Below are positions 43,148 through 50,210 of a stretch of 64,000 nt of DNA, in pieces (within the stretch, counting starts at the first letter, position 1; every line of letters starts with the position of its first letter). A model generated the notes under the pieces. That model was given only the letters and a program-made list of their open reading frames with translations, ran no database searches and was not told the DNA's origin. Source of the DNA: JAACEU01 sp043816165 (GTDB lineage Bacteria; Patescibacteriota; Gracilibacteria; UBA1369; LOWO2-01-FULL-3); the NCBI GenBank assembly GCA_043816165.1, contig JBDRIE010000037.1, positions 1 through 64,000 of the forward strand, read 5' to 3'. Both the position numbers and the translations under genes were made by a program.

Positions 43148-45775
43148 ATGAATTTCAACATAGAATCTGCATATGAAGCAAAAAAATATGAGGACAAGAT
43201 TTATAAAAAATGGGAAGAAAGTGGAGCCTTCAAGCCAAAAATTGATCCCAAAAAGAAGCCGTTTGTGATTTCTATGCCACCACCAAACGCTACCGGAGTT
43301 CTTCACCTTGGACATGCAGTAATGCTCGCACTGGAAGATATCATGATCAGATACAACAGAATGCAAGGCACTCCATCTCTGTGGCTACCAGGCACAGATC
43401 ACGCTTCTATAGCAACTCAAAACAAAGTCGAGCAATTATTAGCTAAAAAAGGGAAAACCAAATACGATCTTGGGAGAAAAGATTTTCTAAAAGAAGTTCA
43501 TAAATTCGTAAAAAAATCTCAAGACACCATCAGGAACCAGATTCGAAAAATGGGATCCAGCTGTGACTGGAGCAGAGAAAGATATACACTCGACAAAGGG
43601 CTTACGGATGCAGTCCAGGAAGTATTCATCAGGATGCACAAAGATGGGCTTATCTACAGAGGCGATAGAATCGTAAACTGGTGCCCACGCTGCGAATCCA
43701 CACTTGCAAATGACGAAGTGCAGTACAAAGAGGTAAAGGAAAAGCTATATTGGATAGAATACGGTGATTTCGTTGTGGCAACTACCAGACCCGAAACGAT
43801 GCTAGGGGATACAGCTGTGGCAGTTCATCCAAGCGACAAGAGATACAAAAAGATGATCGGCAAGAAAGTAATGATACCCGGACCACTTGGAGATTTCGAA
43901 GTAACTGTGGTTGGAGACAAAGAAGTAGATCCAAAATTCGGATCCGGTGCGGTAAAAGTAACTCCTGGACATAGCTTTGTAGATTTTGAAATCGCACAAA
44001 GAAACGATTTGCAGATAAAATCAGTTATTGACGAAAAAGGCATCATGAAAAATAACTGCGGGAAATACGCAGGAATGACAACCCTGGAATGCAGAAAAGA
44101 ACTGGTAAAAGATCTCGATAAATTAAACAAAATAACAAAAATAGAAGACTACAGTCACAACCTATCCATCTGCTATAGATGCGATCATCCAATCGAGCCA
44201 CTAATATCAAAGCAATGGTTTATAAATGTTGATAAACCCGTGATCAAAGAAGGGAACAAGAAAAAATCAATAAAGGAAAAAGCAATCGAAGTTGTAAAAA
44301 ACGGAGAAATCAAAATATTACCGGACAAATTTAACAAGACATATTTCCACTGGATGGAAAACCTACACGATTGGTGCATATCCAGACAAATCTGGTTCGG
44401 TCATAGAATCCCGGTTTGGTATTGCAAAGATTGCGACCACCTAGAGGTAAGCAAAGAAAAACCAAACAAGTGCAAGAAATGTAAAGATGATAAATGGAAG
44501 CAAGATGCAGACACTCTCGATACTTGGTTTTCATCCGGATTATGGACGTTTTCTACCCTTGGATGGCCGAAAAAAACTAAAGATCTAAAATACTTCCATC
44601 CAACTTCGGTTATGGAAACAGGCTATGACATCCTGTTTTTCTGGGTAGCTAGAATGATAATAATGACAACATACACTCTCAAAGAAATCCCATTCCACAC
44701 CATATATCTCCACGGATTAATTAGAGATCGACATGGAAACAAAATGAGTAAATCCAAACCGGAAACATGTATTGATCCACTAGAAATGATAAAAAAATAC
44801 GGCACGGACGCAGTTCGCTTGAGCCTTGTGATTGGTAGCACACCGGGAAGCGATATGCGGCTTTATGAAGAGAAAATTGGAGGGTACAGGAATTTCATAA
44901 ACAAAATTTGGAACGCTGCGAGATTCGCTCTTATGAACGTTTCAAAAGAAGATTTAAAGAAAAAGTTTGAACCTGGAATGATCAAATCGTTTGCTGATAA
45001 ATGGATTTTGACTGAACTGCAATCACTTATAAAAGAGGTAGACACAGATATGAAAAACTACAGATTCTCCGATGCAGGGACGAAAATATACGAATTTATT
45101 TGGAAAAACTATTGCGATTGGTACCTTGAAGTTTGCAAAGGACAGCACGTAAACCCGCCTGTTCTCCTCTACGCACTAAAAACATCACTGAAACTACTAC
45201 ATCCATTTGTCCCATTTGTTACCGAAAAATTATGGGAATTCATAGATGACAAAAACATGCTCATAACCGAAGATTGGCCTAAATTCGACAAGAATCTTGT
45301 ATTCAAAGAAGAAAAGAAAACTATGGAGCTAATCCACGAAATTATTAGTGGAATTAGAAGCGTAAGAGCTGAACAAGGAGTTGAACCTGTAAAGAAAATC
45401 CATGCAATTATTTACGGTGGATCGAAAGCAAAAGACATTGAGGAAAAGAGAGAAGCTATTATGAGGATGGCAAGATTGGAGTCATTGGAAATTAAAAACA
45501 AAGGAGAAAAAATTCCAAAATCAAAAGTCATTCATGTCGGAAAAACTACTACATACTTGCCATTAAAGGATCTTATCGACACAGACAAAGAAGCTATTAG
45601 ATTAAAAAAGGAAATTGAAGAAAAGCAAAAATTCATTAAATCATTAGAAAAGAAACTTTCCAACAAAGGGTTTACCGCAAATGCCCCAAAAGAAGTCGTA
45701 GAGAAAAACAGAGAAAGACTTGAGGACGAAAAAGACAAACTCTCAAAATCGCGTGCGCTTCTCAAAGACTTGTAA
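43148..45775 (+). CDS. valS: Valyl-tRNA synthetase
   Basis: A class I synthetase of about 875 residues from ATG 43148 (MNFNIESAYEAKKYEDKIYKKWEESG). HIGH is PPPNATGVLHLGHAV; KMSKS is GNKMSKSKPETCIDPLE; the editing domain carries VVATTRPETMLGDTAVAVHP and the late PGHSFVDFEIAQR-type segment. Zinc-like Cys pairs occur in VNWCPRCESTL and CKDCDHLEV...CKKCKDD. The C-terminal coiled-coil arm of bacterial ValRS is present (last 60 residues, KQKFIKSLEKKLSNKGF). An ATG at 43118 is in frame but sits on the predicted -10. Confidence 0.97.
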   Translation: MNFNIESAYEAKKYEDKIYKKWEESGAFKPKIDPKKKPFVISMPPPNATGVLHLGHAVMLALEDIMIRYNRMQGTPSLWLPGTDHASIATQNKVEQLLAKKGKTKYDLGRKDFLKEVHKFVKKSQDTIRNQIRKMGSSCDWSRERYTLDKGLTDAVQEVFIRMHKDGLIYRGDRIVNWCPRCESTLANDEVQYKEVKEKLYWIEYGDFVVATTRPETMLGDTAVAVHPSDKRYKKMIGKKVMIPGPLGDFEVTVVGDKEVDPKFGSGAVKVTPGHSFVDFEIAQRNDLQIKSVIDEKGIMKNNCGKYAGMTTLECRKELVKDLDKLNKITKIEDYSHNLSICYRCDHPIEPLISKQWFINVDKPVIKEGNKKKSIKEKAIEVVKNGEIKILPDKFNKTYFHWMENLHDWCISRQIWFGHRIPVWYCKDCDHLEVSKEKPNKCKKCKDDKWKQDADTLDTWFSSGLWTFSTLGWPKKTKDLKYFHPTSVMETGYDILFFWVARMIIMTTYTLKEIPFHTIYLHGLIRDRHGNKMSKSKPETCIDPLEMIKKYGTDAVRLSLVIGSTPGSDMRLYEEKIGGYRNFINKIWNAARFALMNVSKEDLKKKFEPGMIKSFADKWILTELQSLIKEVDTDMKNYRFSDAGTKIYEFIWKNYCDWYLEVCKGQHVNPPVLLYALKTSLKLLHPFVPFVTEKLWEFIDDKNMLITEDWPKFDKNLVFKEEKKTMELIHEIISGIRSVRAEQGVEPVKKIHAIIYGGSKAKDIEEKREAIMRMARLESLEIKNKGEKIPKSKVIHVGKTTTYLPLKDLIDTDKEAIRLKKEIEEKQKFIKSLEKKLSNKGFTANAPKEVVEKNRERLEDEKDKLSKSRALLKDL

Positions 45776-45787
45776 AAGGCTAAATGA

Positions 45788-45816
45788 TCGACATATCGAG
45801 CAAATTTTGCTATAAT
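45788..45816 (+). promoter_or_regulatory. Predicted promoter of the 45.8 kb gene
   Basis: TCGACA (45788-45793), 17-base spacer, TATAAT (45811-45816). Transcription near 45823 leaves a 17-base leader (GTAAAATAAAAATAAAA) that is almost all A with no SD. Confidence 0.7.
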
Positions 45817-45839
45817 TCTGTTGTAAAATAAAAATAAAA

Positions 45840-46763
45840 ATGTCTGAAAAAGCGTTTTTCACACAAGTCGAACAGAATATAGAAATAATGATTTCTGAAG
45901 GTAAGTTAAAAGAAGCTTACGAAAAATGTAAGCGCTATTTGTCGCAGTATCCTGACGAAAACGTTTTTGCTGATTTGATGAGAAAGATCGAAAAAGAAGT
46001 TGAAGAAAAAAACGACAAAGTAATCAAAGACAAAATCAATGAAGTGGAACCCCTCTGGGATAAAAAAGACTATGTCGCAATTTTAAACAAGCTTAAACCA
46101 TTGCTAGCAATTGCGCCCAACAACTCAAAAATAAAAAGTCTTATACTAAAAGCACAGGATAAATATAGAAAAGAAGTTGAAAATCTACAGAAGGACTTTA
46201 GAAAAAAACATGAAGAAAGGTTGAACGAACTATTAGAAAAAGACGAGAAAGAACTACTGACTGAACTTTTTTCAATGGAAAAAAACAGTCCCGGGAACAA
46301 ACAAGTACAAGGAATTACTAAAGAATACAGAGATAGATTGATAAAAAGAAAAATAAAAAGCAAAGAAGATCTAATTTATTCTGAAAAATTTGACGATATA
46401 TCCCATTTTATCTCTCAATTGAAAAAAATTGATAAAAACAACAAACTCATCAGCGATCTTGAGGGAGATCTGAAAACGAGACAACATGGAACACAAGTTG
46501 ATGAAAAAGGGGAATATATGTATAAATCGAATACGCATCTAGATACCCTAATGAGGCTTGGGAAATACGACAAGGCGGCAAAAGTCGCCGAAGAATTGCT
46601 AGCCGTAGACAAAGGAAATAAAAAACTTTTGAAAATCAAAGAAAAAGCTGAACGTAAAGTCAATAATGAAACAAGAGAAATTGCAATCAAATCCGTACAA
46701 GAAAATCTTCCGGCCCTAAAAAAAGATTATGAAGCTGACAAGAGCCAATTTGTGAAAATTTAA
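45840..46763 (+). CDS. Helical TPR-like protein, unknown function
   Basis: A 307-residue Lys/Glu-rich, all-helical protein without signal. Segments such as EGKLKEAYEKCKRYLSQYPDEN and LGKYDKAAKVAEELLAVDKGNKKLL have the two-helix, small-residue spacing of tetratricopeptide repeats, at the two ends; the middle (about 100-200) looks coiled-coil. TPR proteins usually bind partner proteins. The gene converges on the second sigma4-HARE gene (4-base overlap). No family name is supported. Confidence 0.7.
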   Translation: MSEKAFFTQVEQNIEIMISEGKLKEAYEKCKRYLSQYPDENVFADLMRKIEKEVEEKNDKVIKDKINEVEPLWDKKDYVAILNKLKPLLAIAPNNSKIKSLILKAQDKYRKEVENLQKDFRKKHEERLNELLEKDEKELLTELFSMEKNSPGNKQVQGITKEYRDRLIKRKIKSKEDLIYSEKFDDISHFISQLKKIDKNNKLISDLEGDLKTRQHGTQVDEKGEYMYKSNTHLDTLMRLGKYDKAAKVAEELLAVDKGNKKLLKIKEKAERKVNNETREIAIKSVQENLPALKKDYEADKSQFVKI

Positions 46764-47830
46764 GCTTTTCTTAATTGGTATCTTTTACGACCTACTCTTT
46801 CAAAGCAATCGTTATTCTTCAATGCTAAAACAATTGTAATCTCTTTTACCTGCCTTTGTTTTAGAACCGATTCTATGATTTTCTCCTGCGTAAGTTCCTT
46901 TTCCATTTTCAAGATCCTTTCAATTACTTTTGAAACCGTTCCTTTTTCATATCCCCACTCGGCCAACGCATAAATGCCTCTTCCTATCAAAACAAACTGC
47001 TCATGCCTTATCAACTCATTGTGTACAGCTTGCACATTGATATTTCTATTATCGAAATTAGCCGCTGAAATTTTTTCGGCCATATCTACAAAGTGCATAG
47101 GGTTTCTTTCTTTTCTGAGTATAAACAAAATCTTATCCCTTAAAGTTCTTGGATGAATATGCCTCCATTCCATCAAACCAACCAAATCATCATCAATCAT
47201 CGTTATTCTTTTATCAATGTTGATTAATGATTTTGTTCTCTTCAAGTCAAACTCTGATTCTTCCATTACATTCTTCAGATCTGAATGAATTTTTTCTATT
47301 TTTTTAACATCACCATATTTATGCAATTGGTTCACCAATTTATCCGAAACATATTTCAAAGAAAAATCTGCAAATTTCTCTTCTTTAATATATGGGTGAA
47401 AATTTATTGTGTTGCCAATGCATTCCAAACCGTCATGAAGAACAAATGATAAATGCAAATTATTCTTACTCAATTCAACATTTGGGGGCACAATTTGATC
47501 AAACTGCCTTAGAAGAAGGTCCTCTTTTATAAATCCACCATTGGTTCTTACCGAAGAAAGTACGAAATCATGTAGATTTCTCAACGCTGTGTTAAAGACA
47601 TTTCTTCTCATTTTTGATAACGCATTTTTTTCTATTTGCCTTATTCGTTCTCGGGTTACAGAAAATTCTTTTCCTATTTCATCTAGCGTGCGTTTTCTTC
47701 TTCCATCCAGATTGAACCTTTTTTTAATTACAGATTTTTCCTTGTCTGAAAGCAATAACAGGAGATTGTTGATCAATGGAGGAAGGTCCAGCAGCGTTTG
47801 TATAATAGGTGTACTGGTGGAAGTATTCAT
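46760..47830 (-). CDS. Sigma region 4-HARE-HTH protein (paralogue 2)
   Basis: A 356-residue protein with the layout of the 39.1-40.2 kb gene. Region 4 is at about residues 25-80 (LSDKEKSVIKKRFNLDGRRKRTLDEIGKEFSVTRERIRQIEKNALSKMRR), the HARE-HTH at about 225-293 (LRDKILFILRKERNPMHFVDMAEKI ... LIGRGIYALAEWG), and a second winged repeat at the C-terminus. The middle 140 residues differ most between the two, suggesting a paralogue-specific signal or partner. Both keep the recognition helix (VTRERIRQIEK) intact. No region 2 is present. Confidence 0.85.
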   Translation of the reverse strand: MNTSTSTPIIQTLLDLPPLINNLLLLLSDKEKSVIKKRFNLDGRRKRTLDEIGKEFSVTRERIRQIEKNALSKMRRNVFNTALRNLHDFVLSSVRTNGGFIKEDLLLRQFDQIVPPNVELSKNNLHLSFVLHDGLECIGNTINFHPYIKEEKFADFSLKYVSDKLVNQLHKYGDVKKIEKIHSDLKNVMEESEFDLKRTKSLINIDKRITMIDDDLVGLMEWRHIHPRTLRDKILFILRKERNPMHFVDMAEKISAANFDNRNINVQAVHNELIRHEQFVLIGRGIYALAEWGYEKGTVSKVIERILKMEKELTQEKIIESVLKQRQVKEITIVLALKNNDCFERVGRKRYQLRKA

Positions 47831-47857
47831 GGAATGAGGGTTATTTTTCTAATTGCG

Positions 47858-47886
47858 ATTATAAAAAGATTTTGCCAAATGAGCAA
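47858..47886 (-). promoter_or_regulatory. Predicted promoter of sigma4-HARE paralogue 2
   Basis: Minus strand: TTGCTC (47881-47886), 17-base spacer, TATAAT (47858-47863), giving a leader of about 20 bases before ATG 47830. Confidence 0.5.
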
Positions 47887-47932
47887 AAAAAAGGTCTTGT
47901 GATTGTTGTCAAAATGGTTTCTTATTTAATAA

Positions 47933-48244
47933 TTATGGAGAGAATTTGTAGCCAATGCAGTGTACTGTTTCGATAAATACGTTGCAATTATGTGTAGATA
48001 ATTTTTGTCGTAATTTGCTTACATGCACATCTACAGTATTTGTTGGACAGCAAATATTCCTGTCCCAAACATCTTCCAAAATTCTTGTTCTACTCAAAAC
48101 AATATCTACATTTCTCATAAAATATTCCATAAGGTTAAATTCTTTATTCCGTAAAAAAACTCTTCGATTACTTATAAAAAGTATGCGAGAATTTCTGTCT
48201 AACTTTAACACCCCAAAATCAAAATAGTTTTTTTCTTTATACAT
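47933..48244 (-). CDS. Orphan OmpR/PhoB-type winged-helix DNA-binding protein
   Basis: A 103-residue protein that is a lone Trans_reg_C effector domain: FGVLKLDRNSRILFISNRRVFLRNKEFNLMEYFMRN (start of the wing sheet and first helix), ILEDVWDRN, and the recognition helix with NTVDVHVSKLRQKLSTHN, ending in IETVHCIGYKFSP. The usual receiver domain with its phospho-Asp is missing, so it cannot be switched by a histidine kinase in the standard way. It contains several Cys (RNICCPTN). It stands alone between the sigma4-HARE gene and the divergent DUF3467 gene. Confidence 0.88.
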   Translation of the reverse strand: MYKEKNYFDFGVLKLDRNSRILFISNRRVFLRNKEFNLMEYFMRNVDIVLSRTRILEDVWDRNICCPTNTVDVHVSKLRQKLSTHNCNVFIETVHCIGYKFSP

Positions 48245-48361
48245 ATTAAAAAATTATTGGTACTAATTTAATAAAGCGAAAAGCAATAAATTCAAAATCT
48301 ATATTCACCAACGACCCAGGATTGGCTTGTTTATAAGGATAACGACCGGAAAAAAGTGTTG

Positions 48362-48390
48362 TTGATAAATGTACAACAGATTTGTAAACT
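48362..48390 (+). promoter_or_regulatory. Predicted promoter of DUF3467-glyQS
   Basis: TTGATA (48362-48367), 17-base spacer, TAAACT (48385-48390); leader of about 20 bases, A-rich, no SD. Confidence 0.5.
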
Positions 48391-48416
48391 AAAGCTAATC
48401 AATTAACAAAAAAAAT

Positions 48417-48668
48417 ATGGCTGAAGAAAAGAAAAAATATAAAGTTAAACTTCCTGAAGACAAAGAAGAAGGAGTATATGCAAATGCCGCATCGGTCCAT
48501 TTCAATTCAAATGAATGCGTAGTGGATATGGCATACGTCATTCCAAACGCAAGCGAGCCGATTCTGAAAGTTGTAAGCCGGGTTAACATGAGCCACAAAA
48601 CCGCCGAATCATTTCTAAAAATTCTTTCTAATGCTATTTTAGATTACAAAAATAAACAAAAAGAATAA
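48417..48668 (+). CDS. DUF3467 family protein
   Basis: An 83-residue protein matching the DUF3467 pattern: VYANAASVHFNSNECVVDMAYVIPNASEPILKVVSRVNMSHKTAESFLKILSNAILDYK in consecutive parts. The family is small and soluble, of unknown function, and is widespread in bacteria. The stop TAA overlaps the glyQS start by one base (TAATG), so translation is coupled and the two genes share an operon. The family assignment rests on my memory of the pattern. Confidence 0.8.
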   Translation: MAEEKKKYKVKLPEDKEEGVYANAASVHFNSNECVVDMAYVIPNASEPILKVVSRVNMSHKTAESFLKILSNAILDYKNKQKE

Positions 48669-50044
48669 TGGAAAATTTAATGGAAAAAGTAGTAGCCCTT
48701 TGCAAAAGAAGAGGTTTTATATTCCCCGGGTCTGAAATATATGGAGGACTGGCCAACACTTGGGACTATGGTCCATACGGAACAGAGCTCAAAAATAATA
48801 TAAAACAGCACTGGTGGAAAACATTCGTGCAAAAAAGAGACGACATGGTCGGTCTTGATTCTGCAATTCTTATGAACCCAAAAGTTTGGGAAGCATCCGG
48901 GCACGTTAATTCTTTTTCAGATCCATTAATGGATTGCAAGAATTGCAAAGAGAGAGTTCGCGGAGATCAATTAATCGAAAACAAATTAGGAGTAGAAGCA
49001 GCTGTTGGCAAAACACTGAAAGAAATTGGAGAAATCATTAAAGAAGAAAAAATTCAATGCCCAAAATGTGGAAAGTGTGACTTTACCGAAGCAAGATCAT
49101 TCAACCTAATGTTTAAAACTCACCAAGGTGTAATTGAAGAAACAGCAGCGGCAGTCTACCTAAGACCGGAGACCGCGCAAGGAATATTCGTCAATTTCAA
49201 AAATATCGTCCAAACCTGCAGAAAAAAAATTCCATTTGGAATAGCCCAAATCGGGAAATCATTCAGAAATGAAATTACTCCGGGAAATTTTACATTCAGA
49301 ACACGTGAATTTGAACAAATGGAAATCGAATATTTCGTTTCTCCTACCGAAAAAGAAGACATTAAGAGAATTTTTGATGAATGGAAAAAGGATTGTTTTG
49401 ATTGGTATGTTGAAATTGGTGGTAAAAAGAAAAATCTACGCTACAGAGAGCACGACAAGGACGAATTGTCACATTATTCTACAATGACATACGATATTGA
49501 ATACAAATTCCCGTTTGGGTGGGGTGAATTAATGGGACTCGCATATAGAGGAAACTTTGACCTTACTCAGCACGAACATTATTCCGGCGCAGATTTGAAA
49601 TATACAGACCCGATTACTAACGAAAAGTATTTACCTGATGTCATAGAACCATCATTCGGTGCCGAAAGATCTACATTGACCATACTGTTAGACGCATACG
49701 ACGAAGACAAAATTGGCGATGAAGAAAGAACGGTTATGCGCTTCGCTCCGGCAATTGCTCCGGTAAAAGTCGCGATTTTTCCCTTAATGAAGAAGGAAAA
49801 GCTAATAAAAACCGCAAAAAAAATTTTTGATGAGCTAAAAGATAAAATGAAAGTAGAATACGATGAAGCGGGAACTATTGGTAAAAGATACCGAAGACAA
49901 GATGAAATTGGTACGCCATACTGCGTTACCGTCGATTTCGACACTCTTGAGGACAAAACAGTCACTATTCGTGATCGAGACACAACAAAGCAGAAAAGAG
50001 TAGCGATCAAAGAACTCCTTGAAGGGGAAATCCTGAAGTTTTAA
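48668..50044 (+). CDS. glyQS: Glycyl-tRNA synthetase (dimeric, class IIa type)
   Basis: A 458-residue single-chain GlyRS of the homodimeric type, not the alpha2beta2 GlyQ/GlyS type. The N-terminus VALCKRRGFIFPGSEIYGGLANTWDYGPYG is family-specific. Motif 2 is QIGKSFRNEITPGNFTFRTREFEQMEIEYF; motif 3 is SFGAERSTLTILLDAY. A zinc-ribbon-like insertion with CKNCKERV and CPKCGKCDF is present. The C-terminal anticodon domain ends with GTPYCVTVDFDTLEDKTVTIRDRDT. Also called glyS in many annotations. Confidence 0.97.
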   Translation: MENLMEKVVALCKRRGFIFPGSEIYGGLANTWDYGPYGTELKNNIKQHWWKTFVQKRDDMVGLDSAILMNPKVWEASGHVNSFSDPLMDCKNCKERVRGDQLIENKLGVEAAVGKTLKEIGEIIKEEKIQCPKCGKCDFTEARSFNLMFKTHQGVIEETAAAVYLRPETAQGIFVNFKNIVQTCRKKIPFGIAQIGKSFRNEITPGNFTFRTREFEQMEIEYFVSPTEKEDIKRIFDEWKKDCFDWYVEIGGKKKNLRYREHDKDELSHYSTMTYDIEYKFPFGWGELMGLAYRGNFDLTQHEHYSGADLKYTDPITNEKYLPDVIEPSFGAERSTLTILLDAYDEDKIGDEERTVMRFAPAIAPVKVAIFPLMKKEKLIKTAKKIFDELKDKMKVEYDEAGTIGKRYRRQDEIGTPYCVTVDFDTLEDKTVTIRDRDTTKQKRVAIKELLEGEILKF

Positions 50045-50054
50045 TCAAGCTTGA

Positions 50055-50148
50055 GAGGGAAAAGTTGTAAATTTATAATCAAGCGAATCTGGCCTAATAA
50101 AATTAGGCTCAAGTTGAGCGAAGATTAGAAACTTAAACTTTTCCCTCC
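50055..50148. repeat. Nested inverted repeats between glyQS and the TraG-like gene
   Basis: GAGGGAAAAGTT (50055-50066) and AACTTTTCCCTC (50137-50148) are perfect 12-base arms. Inside them GCCTAAT-AAA-ATTAGGC forms a second perfect stem, and AATCT/AGATT can extend it. It may be the glyQS terminator, a small structured RNA or a MITE-like remnant; no target-site duplication is evident. Confidence 0.7.
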
Positions 50149-50156
50149 CTAACCAT

Positions 50157-50185
50157 TGTTAAAACCGCTCTTTTCTGCTAAAATA
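50157..50185 (+). promoter_or_regulatory. Predicted promoter of TraG-like paralogue 2
   Basis: TTGTTA (50157-50162), 17-base spacer, TAAAAT (50180-50185). The leader to ATG 50211 is about 19 bases and nearly all A, with no SD. Confidence 0.55.
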
Positions 50186-50210
50186 TAGGGAAAACTAAAA
50201 CAAAAAAAGC

